A DNA stretch of 64,000 bases from JAUXJB01 sp965226855 (GCA_965226855.1 CBDDEE010000032.1:744001-808000), one strand, 5' to 3'; positions 1 through 8,569 are shown, numbered from the stretch's first letter. Program-made: numbers and translations. Notes: generated by a model not told the origin, from the letters alone.

Positions 1-42
1 GATCCGCTACAGCCAGTTCCGTGGTATGAGGGAACGTTGCGC

Positions 43-267
43 ATGAGCGAGCCCCGCGGCTTCCGCCACCGCGTCACGGGCGAACCCATCACCCTCGCGA
101 GACTGTTTGGCGATGGCGAGCCTTCGATTCACCTGGTTCGGCACGAGCCAGGTGACGTGACTCAGCTCAAGCAGTTCACGCTTTGCGGAAAGGTCGCCGA
201 CGACACCGCTGGGTATGCGTTTCAGATGCTGACCAGAGAGAACGCGCCGATCCACTGGGTTCCTTGA
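43..267 (+). CDS. small hypothetical protein
   Basis: A 74-residue reading frame lies just upstream of the GST gene on the same strand, 14 bases before its TTG start. The start is taken at the ATG two codons inside the open frame, where the protein begins MSEPRGFRHRV. I see no domain, signal peptide or membrane segment. An antisense frame of similar length covers it, so coding status is uncertain. Its co-orientation with the GST gene is the main argument for it. Confidence 0.35.
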   Translation: MSEPRGFRHRVTGEPITLARLFGDGEPSIHLVRHEPGDVTQLKQFTLCGKVADDTAGYAFQMLTRENAPIHWVP

Positions 268-281
268 AGAGGTAGAGTCCG

Positions 282-1040
282 TTGACCGAGATCGCTCTCT
301 GGCACTTCCAGGGGTCCCACTTCTGTGAGAAAGTGCGCTGGGCGCTCGATTTCAAGCGCATTCCCCACACTCGACGCACGCTGGGCGCGAGCTACCTGCC
401 GCGATCCTGGTGGAGGACCGGTCGCGGCACGCTCCCGGTTCTCCGGCTCGGCCGGCGGGCGATCGGGGATTCGACGCGAATCATCGAGGCGCTCGAGCGC
501 TTCCGGCCCGATCCTCCCCTCTATCCCGAAGACCCCGCGCAGCGCACGCGTGCTGTCGAGCTCGAGGAATACTTTGACGAGGAGCTCGGTCATCCGCTTC
601 GCGCCGCGGCGTTCTATCGACCACTCCTCGAGGATCCCGCCTTCATCGCGGGGTTCGCCGCACAGGGGCTGGGGGAGCGTGAGCGGCGTGTGTTTCAAAC
701 GATCGCCCCGGTCTTCTCCCGGTTCTACCGGTTCCGGCACAAGATCAGCCCGCGCACTGCCGAGGCAGGAGACACGCGGGTAGTCGCTGCGCTCGATCGG
801 ATCGACCGCGAGACACAACCGAGTGGATATCTCGTGGGCGATGCCTTCGGCGTGGCGGACCTCACCGCCGCGTCGCTCCTCGGTGCGATCGTCGGCGCAC
901 CGAACGTGGAGTACCCGCTGCCTCAGCCGTTCCCCGCGTCTTTGGAGGACTATGGCCAGTCGATCAGGGCGCATCCGGCGGCGAGTTGGGTCCTCGACGT
1001 TTACGCTCGCCATCGGGGAACGTCCGCGGAGATCGCGTGA
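282..1040 (+). CDS. glutathione S-transferase family protein
   Basis: This 252-residue cytosolic protein has the N-terminal thioredoxin-like GST domain (roughly residues 1-78) and a helical C-terminal domain (about 95-240). The active-site region reads GSHFCEKVRWAL, where the Ser or Cys near residue 12-14 would contact glutathione. The GDSTRIIEAL stretch is the usual glutathione-binding Asp-Ser pair, and GDAFGVADLTAASLL is the conserved C-terminal N-capping motif. Start is TTG at 282, preceded by a purine-rich stretch. Family members conjugate glutathione to electrophiles; the substrate cannot be read from sequence. Confidence 0.85.
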   Translation: MTEIALWHFQGSHFCEKVRWALDFKRIPHTRRTLGASYLPRSWWRTGRGTLPVLRLGRRAIGDSTRIIEALERFRPDPPLYPEDPAQRTRAVELEEYFDEELGHPLRAAAFYRPLLEDPAFIAGFAAQGLGERERRVFQTIAPVFSRFYRFRHKISPRTAEAGDTRVVAALDRIDRETQPSGYLVGDAFGVADLTAASLLGAIVGAPNVEYPLPQPFPASLEDYGQSIRAHPAASWVLDVYARHRGTSAEIA

Positions 1041-1466
1041 AATGGCCGCGGTCTACTCGGGTCGCAAGGTGTCCTGCGGACTCTGCAGCGGGCCGGGCGA
1101 CCCCTCCCGCACTATCTCGTGACTCCCTCGGGGCGGCTGCGAGTCTGGGAGTGGCAGGGTCGAGACAAGCGATGGGTCGCTCGGGAGGTGCCTCGCCCGC
1201 ATCCCACGAGCTGGCTCGCTGCAGAGGATAGGGCGTTGACGCGGACCCTGCAGCCAAAGTCGTTGAACCAAAGGTCGCCACACCCCAAGGGGGAGCAGGC
1301 AAGTAATCGGCTGATCTCCTCCACCTTTGCGTCCGCTACGGCTGATCTCCTCCACCTTTGCGTCTGCTCTGCTAGACAAGTAGTCGGCCGGGCGGGGAAG
1401 CAAGGATGCCGCGCCAAAGAGTCGGATTCATGAAGACTGCCTACGAAGCAGGCGGTAGCATGGGTC
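1041..1466. other. intergenic stretch without a supported gene
   Basis: I see no convincing gene on either strand here. The only structure is the 31-base tandem repeat described separately. The stretch TAGACAAGTAGTCGG near 1372-1386 echoes one end of the dispersed repeat at 1811-1915. Confidence 0.5.
1308..1368. repeat. two-copy tandem repeat, period 31
   Basis: Two copies of a 30-base unit beginning CGGCTGATCTCCTCCACC occupy 1308-1337 and 1339-1368 and differ at one position (GTCCGCT against GTCTGCT). It is non-coding and probably a local duplication. Confidence 0.8.
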
Positions 1467-1751
1467 ATGGACCTCGGCCCTTTCGACCCCGACCTCTTGC
1501 TCTTGGTGATCATCCCTATCGTCGTGATGATCCCTATCGTCGCCATCGCCGGTGCCTGGACGCACAGAATCCTGAAAACCCGGGCCGAGCATCAAGAGCG
1601 GATCGCAATGATCGAGAAGGGTTTGGACCCGGACGAGCTGGCCAAGCAGCATAAGGAGCGCATGGCCATGATCGAGCAGGGGATGCACCCCGATCGACCG
1701 GAGCTCGAAGATGGCGACCTGGAGCGCGACCCCGAGCTGATCGAGCGCTAG
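1467..1751 (+). CDS. small membrane protein with ERxAMIExGxxP repeats
   Basis: This 94-residue protein has one strong hydrophobic segment at residues 9-30, followed by a charged tail. The tail contains two copies of a motif, ERIAMIEKGLDP and ERMAMIEQGMHP. Such motifs are common in short DUF6249-like membrane proteins of proteobacteria. It probably sits in the inner membrane with the tail in the cytoplasm. Function is unknown. No neighbour shares its strand closely enough to suggest an operon. Confidence 0.7.
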   Translation: MDLGPFDPDLLLLVIIPIVVMIPIVAIAGAWTHRILKTRAEHQERIAMIEKGLDPDELAKQHKERMAMIEQGMHPDRPELEDGDLERDPELIER

Positions 1752-1810
1752 GGCGCACCCCCCAGAATCTCGCCGGAACGCGTGACGGTCCTCGGAAGAA
1801 AACGCTGCTG

Positions 1811-1915
1811 GCTCCGACCCCCGTAGCGGTATTCTAGCGGTACGACCCCGTAAGTAGCTGACCTACCAGTGACTTAAGGGCGACGCCTTATTAGGTAGGC
1901 AGGTAGTCGTCGCCC
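1811..1915 (+). repeat. dispersed repeat element, copy A
   Basis: About 100 bases recur in the opposite orientation at 32620-32722 with roughly 85 percent identity by eye. Shared features in order are a 12-base-spaced direct repeat of TAGCGGTA, the block AGCTGACCTACCA, a TGACTT-AGGGCGACG block, TTATTA, and AGTAGTCGTCG at the end. GGGCGACG and CGTCGCCC form an inverted repeat across the 3' third, so an RNA hairpin is possible. The copy lies about 240 bases upstream of the lipoprotein gene at 2155 on the same strand. It could be a MITE-like element, a structured RNA or a regulatory block. Confidence 0.75.
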
Positions 1916-1920
1916 CCACC

Positions 1921-2058
1921 TTGCACGAGCGCCGCGCCCAGCTCGCCGCGCTCCTGGGCAATGATGGGTGGCGAGCGCGAGTCCCGCGAAGCCCACCGCC
2001 TCTACACCGAGATGGGCGCGACAGGGCACGCGGAGCGGGTGGGGAGGGAGTTGGAGGC
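1921..2058 (+). pseudogene. C-terminal remnant of adenylate cyclase/TPR protein
   Basis: Translation gives RRAQLAALLGND in one frame, then REAHRLYTEMGATGHAERVG in another. Together these match the C-terminus shared by class III adenylate/guanylate cyclase-AAA-TPR proteins. One frameshift separates the two halves and no upstream cyclase domain exists here. Similar remnants occur at 27872-27985 and 29099-29247 on the minus strand. The fragment is not expected to be functional. Confidence 0.65.
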
Positions 2059-2154
2059 TAGCGCCGAGCTAGGCTGCAGCTCGGTAACTCCCTATCCCCA
2101 GCCACGTCTGCGATGCGCCTATCCTAATTGCCGGTCACACGGTAGGGTTGGGGC

Positions 2155-3819
2155 ATGACAGGGAAGCGACCGATGCAATCACGATATTTCTGCCTGATGG
2201 CGCTGATCGGCATCGTTTCAATCTCAGCCTGCGATCGCGAGCCGGTGCAATTGACCACTGAAGCCAGCCAGGTCGAGGCCACCCGCTCGGTCGATTTTCC
2301 GGTCAGCTGCAGCCCGAACGCCACCGCCGCGATGCAACGTGGCGTCGCGGATCTCCACAACATGATGTACATCACTGCCCGAGGAGTCTTCGAAGAAGCC
2401 GCGAGCGCCGACGGTGACTGCGTCATGGCGCACTGGGGCGTCGCCATGACCTATATCCATCCGCTGTGGAACGATCCGCCCACCGACGAGCAGCTCGAAG
2501 CGATGGAAGCGCGCGTGGGCGATGCGGTCGCAAAGGGTGCGCCGACCGAGCGAGAGCGCGCCTATCTGAATACGGTGCGCGTATTCTTCGAGAACGGTCG
2601 CGAGCGGACAGAGCGCGAGCGCCTGATACTGTTCGAAGCGGCATGGCGGGATATCTATGAAAACTTTCCGAACGACCTCGAGGCACAAGCGTTCTATGCG
2701 CTCGCCTATCTAGCAACGGCGGATCCCTACGACAAGAGCTATGCGATCCAGAAGGCTGCGGGTGGGATCGCCGAGGGCGTTTTAGCTGCTGTCCCGGATC
2801 ACCCTGGTGCCCATCACTATGTCATCCACTCGTACGACTACCCTGGGCTTGCCGAGCGGGCGCTCCCCGCCGCGATGAACTACGGCAACGTGGCGCCCGA
2901 AACAGCCCATCCCCTGCACATGATGAGCCATATCTTCACGCGGCTCGGAATGTGGGATGAGTCGATCGAGTGGAATCGTCGCTCCGCGGCTGCGGCCTGG
3001 AAGGTGAGCCTGGAGCAGGGTGCCCAGAACTCGCATTACCAGCATGCGCTCGACTATCTGGGCTATGCCTATCTGCAAAAGGCTCTCGACGACCAGGCCC
3101 TCGAAATCGCGGAGGAGGCGAATCGATTGGATCTGCCGTATTCGGACCTGAACCAGGGCGCCATCGCCTATGCGCTCAACGCACTACCCGTGCGCTATGC
3201 CCTGGAACGGCGCGACTGGGCGGAGGCTGCGGCGCTCGAACCCCGCCAGCCAGCCGAGTTCCCCTGGGATGACGCGCCCAAGGCCTTTCTCACCATGACC
3301 CGCTACGCGCGCGCCCTCGGCTTGGCGCACGAAAAGCGCTTCGACGAGGCGGCGGCCGAAATTGCGCACTTGGAGCGCGTCAGGGAACAGCTCGTGGCGA
3401 GCGACACGTACTGGGCAGGGCACACCGAGATCAAGGCGGTTGCGGCGAAAGCCTGGTTACGATTCGAGCAAGGCGCGAAGGACGAGGCGCTCGCGTTGAT
3501 GCGCCGCGCGGTCGAGCTCGAGGGCGCCACCGATAAGAGCGTCATCTCCCCAGGCTACGTTTTGCCCGCTCGGGAACTCCTGGGGGACATGTTGTTGGAG
3601 CTGGAGATGAACGAGGAGGCGGTCGCTGCATATGAAGCGACCCTCGCACACAGCCCCGGGCGTCTGAACAGTCTCTACGGGATGGGCCTTGCGCTCGAGC
3701 GCATGGGAGAGACCGACCGCGCGGCTGGCGTGTTCGAACAGGTCATTGCCATGACCGCCGAGGCGGGTGATGTACGATCGTGGCTGAGCTACGTCAAAGC
3801 AGTGGCGACCTCGCAGTAA
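2155..3819 (+). CDS. TPR-repeat lipoprotein
   Basis: This 554-residue protein is predicted to be exported and lipid-anchored. The N-terminus has a hydrophobic stretch ending in the lipobox-like VSISAC at about residues 21-26. The rest is alpha-helical with TPR-like repeats, clearest near residues 470-540 (ALAHSPGRLNSLYGMGLALE), and an HxxxMMSHIFxRLGMWDE segment near 257-270. Start may instead be the ATG at 2173, which has AGGGAAG seven bases upstream and gives MQSRYFC. Such proteins are common scaffolding lipoproteins; no partner is visible. It is followed by a 128-base gap and a converging small gene. Confidence 0.85.
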   Translation: MTGKRPMQSRYFCLMALIGIVSISACDREPVQLTTEASQVEATRSVDFPVSCSPNATAAMQRGVADLHNMMYITARGVFEEAASADGDCVMAHWGVAMTYIHPLWNDPPTDEQLEAMEARVGDAVAKGAPTERERAYLNTVRVFFENGRERTERERLILFEAAWRDIYENFPNDLEAQAFYALAYLATADPYDKSYAIQKAAGGIAEGVLAAVPDHPGAHHYVIHSYDYPGLAERALPAAMNYGNVAPETAHPLHMMSHIFTRLGMWDESIEWNRRSAAAAWKVSLEQGAQNSHYQHALDYLGYAYLQKALDDQALEIAEEANRLDLPYSDLNQGAIAYALNALPVRYALERRDWAEAAALEPRQPAEFPWDDAPKAFLTMTRYARALGLAHEKRFDEAAAEIAHLERVREQLVASDTYWAGHTEIKAVAAKAWLRFEQGAKDEALALMRRAVELEGATDKSVISPGYVLPARELLGDMLLELEMNEEAVAAYEATLAHSPGRLNSLYGMGLALERMGETDRAAGVFEQVIAMTAEAGDVRSWLSYVKAVATSQ

Positions 3820-3947
3820 CGCTGGATCGGTTGGCCGAGCTGGTCGTGCTGCGGCTTCCGGTGTGCGCTCCAAGTCGTTGAGAGGGAGGGTTACTCCGAC
3901 GGCCCCCGCCGGCCCTCAGAACGACTCGATCGGACGGGCCAGCTATC

Positions 3948-4160
3948 CTAACGCCCCGCAGTCCACCCCTCCGGCACGCCCTGGTGTAGCCGCTGCCTCA
4001 CTCGCCGGGCTCGGCTGAGGAGGATGTCGGTTTGGCCCTGGCCCCGGGCGGCCATCAACTCCAACTCGTTGGCAACGCTCTCGAGGATGTCACGGAGCCA
4101 GAGGGTCTCGCGGTAGTGACGCCGTGAGAGGGCTTGGGGGTCGTAGGGGTCGTCGTCCAT
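3948..4160 (-). CDS. small hypothetical protein
   Basis: This 70-residue, charged, helical protein begins MDDDPYDPQALSRRHYRE. No membrane segment or known domain is evident. It lies 29 bases from the tRNA-like remnant at 4189, at the edge of the 4-10 kb island, so it may belong to the mobile region. Confidence 0.5.
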   Translation of the reverse strand: MDDDPYDPQALSRRHYRETLWLRDILESVANELELMAARGQGQTDILLSRARRVRQRLHQGVPEGWTAGR

Positions 4161-4188
4161 ATCAGGGGTTGGCCTATCCCGATCGCAC

Positions 4189-4226
4189 TGGCGGCGGGAA
4201 TCGAACCCGACCTAACCCTAAGAATT
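4189..4226 (-). other. tRNA 3'-end remnant, possible attachment site
   Basis: Read on the minus strand, GGGTTCGATTCCCGCCGCCA is a T-arm with a TTCGATT loop followed by an acceptor-like tail. A CTTAG anticodon-loop-like stretch lies upstream. No complete tRNA can be folded. Such 3' fragments are typical scars of tyrosine-recombinase integration. The plus-strand frame across it reads LAAGIEPDL, the usual false protein produced by a tRNA end. Identity of the tRNA is uncertain. Confidence 0.4.
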
Positions 4227-4304
4227 GAAGCAGTGAAGGGCGATCCAGCGTGCGTCAGTTGTGAGTCAGGTCCGTCGGCAATGTGGTTGCTAGCTTATTC
4301 GACT

Positions 4305-4904
4305 ATGGAGTCGATTACGTCCGTCGATCACGAGCAATTCTTCGCCGACGCGCTGGGCGACGCGGCAGCTGCGAGCGATCTCTATGCGCGTGCCCGTGCA
4401 GCTGCGGACCCCACGCCGAAGGTCATTCTTCACCAGACCACCCGCCTAGTCTCGCTCGCGGACTGGATGGACGAGGTCGCCCCGGCGCGCCCTTCGCTCA
4501 AGATCGTCTTCTTCGTTGTCCTCGCCGAAGCGATCGGTAAGATGGCGTTTGCCTTCCGCGGCACGGGTGAGTCCAAGAGATACGTTCGTCGCTTCTTCGA
4601 GGAACTTTGCGTCTCAACTGATCAAGATCGGCTGGCCCGAGCCTTCCGGAGTACCGACACTACACCGCACAGCTGGCTGACCGGCTCCGAAGCGGTGGAC
4701 GTGCTTTACAACGTTCGCAACAGCGTCGTCCACCGCGGGGAATACTTCCTCTTCAACCTGCTCGAGCCGGGTCACACGATCACTATCACTCCCTATGAAG
4801 GTGGAGCTCTAGAAGCAACTATCTCATCGCACGAACTTCGGGCTATCATTATCCGCGGAGCCGTAGCGGCTACAGAGAAGCTGCTCTCTGTCCCAGCCGT
4901 CTGA
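4305..4904 (+). CDS. HEPN-like domain protein
   Basis: This 199-residue soluble helical protein starts at the ATG giving MESITSVDHEQFF. Upstream in-frame codons run into the tRNA-like remnant and were rejected. Near residue 145 it carries YNVRNSVVHRGEYF, which fits the R-x4-H active motif of HEPN domains. HEPN proteins are often RNases in defence, toxin-antitoxin and abortive-infection systems. No cognate nucleotidyltransferase is next to it. A small membrane protein starts 12 bases downstream, so the two may be co-expressed. The HEPN assignment rests on this motif and the helical character only. Confidence 0.6.
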   Translation: MESITSVDHEQFFADALGDAAAASDLYARARAAADPTPKVILHQTTRLVSLADWMDEVAPARPSLKIVFFVVLAEAIGKMAFAFRGTGESKRYVRRFFEELCVSTDQDRLARAFRSTDTTPHSWLTGSEAVDVLYNVRNSVVHRGEYFLFNLLEPGHTITITPYEGGALEATISSHELRAIIIRGAVAATEKLLSVPAV

Positions 4905-4916
4905 CCCCCGAGGGAG

Positions 4917-5246
4917 GTGACGGAGATAGACATCTTGGGCTGGATAGTGATGGCCTTGGTCGTCGCGTTGCTGCTGTATGCGCTCTTGGTGGCACTTCTG
5001 CTTCCGCGCTGGCTCGACGGCCGTCCTCACGAGCGTTACGACCGGCGTCACGTCTATGCCGTAGATCATCGCGGCCGGCGACTGCACGTTCCGAAGGAGC
5101 TGCTGGATCTGTACTCACACGTTGGGGACACTCGAATTCAAGAGCATACCGGCGATCCGCCGAACCCGGGCGTTCTCAAGTCCTGGACGTACGCGCTCGG
5201 CCTGCCGGCGCTCTTCGCGAAGATCATTACGCCGTTCCGAAACTGA
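4917..5246 (+). CDS. small single-pass membrane protein
   Basis: This 109-residue protein starts at GTG inside a strong Shine-Dalgarno context (AGGGAGGTGACGG), 12 bases after the HEPN-like gene. Residues 7-31 form one long transmembrane helix, followed by a basic tail containing RRHVYAVDHRGRRLHVPKE. I do not recognise the family. Co-orientation and tight spacing suggest an operon with the HEPN-like gene. Confidence 0.6.
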   Translation: MTEIDILGWIVMALVVALLLYALLVALLLPRWLDGRPHERYDRRHVYAVDHRGRRLHVPKELLDLYSHVGDTRIQEHTGDPPNPGVLKSWTYALGLPALFAKIITPFRN

Positions 5247-5355
5247 CAGGCGGCGTCTGCTGTCAATCAGAAAGCCTAATGGTTGGATTCGTGGGAAGCC
5301 CAGCGGCTTGGAGCGAAGCTGTGCGTCACCCCCAAGAGGCAAGCCACCAACACCC

Positions 5356-5610
5356 ATGATCCAGGTTGAGACTCCCGACAACGGAACCGAAGCCGTGATG
5401 GAAGCGCTCTACGGCTACGGGATGCACGACAAGGACCAGCGCCTTGCCCTTCTGGGGCTCGCCGACGCGGTAATGAAGGAGAGAGCCAGGGCTAAAGCCA
5501 CGGCAGCAAAGAGCGGAGGTCGAAGCCAGGTTGGCAGCAGAGGACCGGCTGACCGGGGAGCAAACCTTTACAACCAGCTTTCTACCGTCGCCCTACGAAG
5601 AGCAGGTTAG
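5356..5610 (+). CDS. small hypothetical protein
   Basis: The ATG at 5356 opens an 84-residue frame beginning MIQVETPDNG and containing MEALYGYGMHDKDQRLAL, then a basic tail. It overlaps the next frame by 80 bases. No domain is recognised. The gene appears to belong to the same island cassette as the HEPN-like gene. Confidence 0.45.
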   Translation: MIQVETPDNGTEAVMEALYGYGMHDKDQRLALLGLADAVMKERARAKATAAKSGGRSQVGSRGPADRGANLYNQLSTVALRRAG

Positions 5611-5989
5611 TCCCGAGCAGGCGCTCGCCTGGCTGAGCGACTACTACCGCTGCGTCCTAGATGCGCTGGGTCTCGGTTTCCGAGCGTCGGACGAGGCCAC
5701 AAGAGGCGCGTTCGAGTACGTTTTTCTCGACCTCGGAAGGCTTCACGCAGCTTGCATCCAAGCCCTCGTTACGCAGGCCTCCGTCCGAATCCAGATCCAG
5801 TCCGCGCCCGGACACTTGGACTACGACGACCTCACCGCCATGCTTGCCCGCGTCGTTGCCCATCGCTGCGATGTCAACGAGGGGACGGGGCCATACGAGG
5901 CTGGCTTTGAGTGGCTGGCGAAGGTTCTCATGGATCGCTTCGCGGCTGCAGAGGAGCACCGCCGGGCCAGCAAGGAGGTGGAGGCATGA
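5531..5989 (+). CDS. hypothetical helical protein
   Basis: This 152-residue protein has a TTG start in the overlap with the preceding frame. Its true start may be a little later. The body is helical with acidic and aromatic residues (LSDYYRCVLDALGLGFRA, FEYVFLDLGRLHAACIQAL). It ends in a TGA that overlaps the ATG of a 25-residue frame. No family is recognised. Confidence 0.5.
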   Translation: MAAEDRLTGEQTFTTSFLPSPYEEQVSPEQALAWLSDYYRCVLDALGLGFRASDEATRGAFEYVFLDLGRLHAACIQALVTQASVRIQIQSAPGHLDYDDLTAMLARVVAHRCDVNEGTGPYEAGFEWLAKVLMDRFAAAEEHRRASKEVEA

Positions 5990-6063
5990 GCACGCCCAAT
6001 CAGCAGGTTGCCACCATCCTCCGTGAGCAGGTGATCCCAAAGGTTCAGCCTCAAGATCGTTAG
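5986..6063 (+). CDS. 25-residue micropeptide, translationally coupled
   Basis: The ATG overlaps the preceding stop as ATGA and is preceded by AAGGAGGTGGAGGC, a near-ideal ribosome binding site. The product begins MSTPNQQVATILREQVIPK. The start signal is better than those of most genes nearby, which favours real translation, but the frame is very short and has no known family. Confidence 0.4.
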   Translation: MSTPNQQVATILREQVIPKVQPQDR

Positions 6064-6105
6064 CGACGGCTAGCGCTAGCTAAGCTAAGAGCCGGCCGTT
6101 CGCAC

Positions 6106-6627
6106 TCAACTAGGCGAAGACGATTCTTCTTCAGGTTGCGAGTTTCTCGCATCGCGGAGCCAGCCGGGGGGTACACCAGCACGTCGCGCCTCCTCGGGGA
6201 GTGTCTCCAACCCCTTTTCAGCTGCCTCGAGCGCTGTTTGGGCCTTCCTCCAGCGCCTCGTCCACTCAGAGCGGCCCACGCCTGCATAGCCCCCATCTCG
6301 CGCTCTCAGACGGCCGGTCCTTGCCTCCCTGACGTCAGCGCGGGCCTTCTCGACGGCAGACCGCTTCCTCTCCAGCCTCTTCTGCCACATAGCTTTGCGC
6401 TGGACTTCCTCTTGTTCTTGCTTCTCCCACTCCTTGGCCTGGCGTCGCAACATCTCGGTGTAGGATGATTCTCCAGCCCATGCGGTGGCTCGCGGCAGAA
6501 GTGCAGCAGAGCCAAGTAGCGCACAGAGCCCAACAACAGCAAGAACGCCCTCCCACCGCCTGACAAAGGCAAACCGCGGCTTTACTTTACCGCGTCCACT
6601 CAGGTGACATCTGAATTCAACCATCAC
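6106..6627 (-). CDS. signal-anchored coiled-coil hypothetical protein
   Basis: This 173-residue protein has a basic N-terminus, a hydrophobic segment at about residues 28-50 ending near ATAWA, and then a long charged coiled coil (EKQEQEEVQRKAMWQKRLE). It is probably secreted or anchored in the membrane with a periplasmic coil. Its ATG overlaps the stop of an upstream open frame whose 5' part is replaced by a repeat. Function is unknown. Confidence 0.55.
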   Translation of the reverse strand: MMVEFRCHLSGRGKVKPRFAFVRRWEGVLAVVGLCALLGSAALLPRATAWAGESSYTEMLRRQAKEWEKQEQEEVQRKAMWQKRLERKRSAVEKARADVREARTGRLRARDGGYAGVGRSEWTRRWRKAQTALEAAEKGLETLPEEARRAGVPPGWLRDARNSQPEEESSSPS

Positions 6628-6755
6628 TCTCCGTCCCAGCTCGCTCGGGCCAGCTCAGTCCCGGAACGCCGAATAGTCTCATCCCTCGCCTTTATGGACT
6701 GTTCGACCTCCCACTTTGCATCCTTGAACTGAGGACGAATCAGGCGGAGAGTCGT
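6624..6755 (-). pseudogene. 3' remnant of an unknown gene
   Basis: The frame upstream of the coiled-coil gene ends DETIRRSGTELARASWDGE and overlaps its start by four bases, as in an operon. The reading frame further upstream enters the dispersed repeat at 6756-6821. It therefore looks like the native 3' end of a gene whose front was replaced. Confidence 0.35.
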
Positions 6756-6821
6756 ATGGGACCCAGCACGAAGCGCGAGATGAGGGGACATAGAGGAACA
6801 CCTGGGGCCGTGTTGGGCGAG
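6756..6821 (-). repeat. dispersed repeat family R, copy 1 (divergent)
   Basis: On the minus strand this stretch contains TCGCCCAACACGGCCCCAGG and CGCGCTTCGTGCTGGGTCCC. The first matches copy 2 at 14275 and the second matches copy 3 at 17910. In one frame it reads CSPNTAPGV, like the recognition helix of an excisionase-type helix-turn-helix. Confidence 0.55.
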
Positions 6822-7010
6822 TTGAGAAGGTGCGGACGAGCGACCTGACGAGGGTCCAGGCTGACCGCCTACCGCGGCTGGCCCACTGGCTCGCAACACG
6901 AGGGGGCGGGCTCGTTCCTGCGGGAGAAGAGCCGCTACTACAGCGACACCTGGACATCATAATTCGTCGGCAGGTGTGGAGGGAGAGCAGGGTGGTGTGA
7001 AGGCGGGCCG

Positions 7011-7268
7011 CTACTCGAGCGGCAGCCCCAGTGCGTCCCGAAGATCCGCCTCGTCGACCCCGCCCACACGACCCACTATGCGCCCGTCAATCACAACCGC
7101 GGGGACCGATCCGATGCCCAGCCGATACGCCTCAGACACGACGGCCGGCGAGGTCATGTCGTGGACGACGACGTGATCGGAGTCGCCACTGAGCCGCCCC
7201 ACCAGGTCAATCGCATCGGCGCACAGGGGGCAGCCCGCACTGAACACCTGGATCCACTTCTCTGACAT
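7011..7268 (-). CDS. thioredoxin-like small redox protein
   Basis: This 85-residue cytoplasmic protein starts at the ATG giving MSEKWIQVFSAG. The active-site CxxC is CPLC at residues 13-16, and the cis-proline context is GSVPAVVIDG near residues 53-62. Length and motifs match small glutaredoxin/thioredoxin-fold disulfide proteins. The neighbouring minus-strand membrane gene is 168 bases away, so operon membership is uncertain. Confidence 0.75.
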   Translation of the reverse strand: MSEKWIQVFSAGCPLCADAIDLVGRLSGDSDHVVVHDMTSPAVVSEAYRLGIGSVPAVVIDGRIVGRVGGVDEADLRDALGLPLE

Positions 7269-7435
7269 CAACAACCTCCACGGCGGCTTCTACTGGGGGC
7301 TGAAGCGCAGTTCTAGCTGTACGCCGCAGCGACGGCGTCGGTTACCTGAAACGTAGGGCCTGCACTCGGGTGAAAGGTCAACCCACCTTTGCGCCAAGGG
7401 GGCGGGGCGCAAGAGGGCTTGCAGGGAGAGGTGGC

Positions 7436-7846
7436 CTACGATCCGCTTAGGCCGTCTACAGTCTCGGCGCGCTCGCCCGCGAGAAACCGCACCACATCAA
7501 CTGTATCGATGATCAGCGACGTGACGTTCAGCGCCATGACGGCCCTCAGCCACAGTCCGAAGGCATCAGTCGGCGGCACATCGGCGAGTCGGCTCCACAA
7601 GAAGCCCAAGAGGGGCACCCACCAGATGTGACCGAGACCAAGAATCCGGCTGAAGCCGAACCGACCAGTGAGAATGGTCATGAGGACCATGCTCAGCACC
7701 AACGCCGCTATCACCACCTGAGCTTCCAGCCGCCCAAGGAAGAACAGTGGGGCGATGAGGTTGGCGCTAATGAGCGCGAGCAGCCACGCCTGCCAAAGGG
7801 GCGGCATCGACAACAACCCCTGGTTGAATCTGAGGAAAGCACGCAC
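7436..7846 (-). CDS. conserved integral membrane protein, four helices
   Basis: This 136-residue protein has hydrophobic helices near residues 17-37, 42-62, 72-88 and 97-119. Characteristic segments are NLIAPLFFLGRLEAQVV and RILGLGHIWWVPLLGFLW. It resembles a widely distributed family of short membrane proteins with no assigned role. Start is the first ATG (MRAFLRFNQGLL). Confidence 0.7.
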   Translation of the reverse strand: MRAFLRFNQGLLSMPPLWQAWLLALISANLIAPLFFLGRLEAQVVIAALVLSMVLMTILTGRFGFSRILGLGHIWWVPLLGFLWSRLADVPPTDAFGLWLRAVMALNVTSLIIDTVDVVRFLAGERAETVDGLSGS

Positions 7847-8569
7847 TATGGGATCCGCTTCACGCGGGCTCCGAGAGGCCGCGTGTTCTTGGACTTCTCC
7901 CTACGCCCTCCTTCGGATGCCAGTCTCCGCCCTGGGTTACGACGCCCAGGGCAGCAGGACGACCGGTCGCCCGTGTCGGTGCCGAACCAGGGGGCAAGTT
8001 GCCGTATGAACCACTTGGTGAGACTCGGCGATTGGGTGGTAGCTACGCAGCAGAAGCCCAGACCCCCGCCACCTCGCTGCGGCCATACTCCATCACTGCC
8101 CAAGCCCGGCAACTGGGTACACGCACTTGCTGGAACATCACAAGCAGGTTGGGAAATGCCCACGCTGCGACATGGAAGTCCCCGCGTTTGTGCTTCTCAT
8201 CGCTCGCGGACTGGGGGCGGAAAATCGGCGCCGGTGACGCCCTTTTGATTTTGGCGCGGATTTGGGAAGGGACCCGCGGCTCACTGTCATCCGATGACAG
8301 TGAGCGTGACGGCCTTTGGTGGGTTCGGCCTGTCCGGCAATAGGGACCCCACCCAAGACGGCGTCGGGGGGTCGACCAGACGCCCTTGGGCCTACTCGAA
8401 TTAGTACGGGCCGCCGCAGGCGCAGCCACGGAGAGCACGGGGCACGGCGTCGGCAACGTGGCACCCCTCCCACATGCTCACCTGCACAGCCGGGCTCGCA
8501 GCATGCACCCACTCCCTCCGCTGCGTGACGTAGCAGACCGAGCCCCCATCACTTGCGACAGCGCAGCCG
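7847..8569. other. non-coding island segment with a strong palindrome
   Basis: No open frame here looks coding. The one clear signal is the 27-base palindrome at 8279-8305. Confidence 0.5.
8279..8305. other. 27-base near-perfect palindrome
   Basis: GCTCACTGTCATC and GATGACAGTGAGC are exact reverse complements separated by a single C. There is no T-tract, so a protein-binding or recombination site is more likely than a terminator. It lies 265 bases beyond the 3' end of the integrase gene. Confidence 0.8.

Noticed and set aside
1308..1368. possible CRISPR array
   Set aside because: Only two adjacent 30-base units with one-base spacing and no cas genes in the window.
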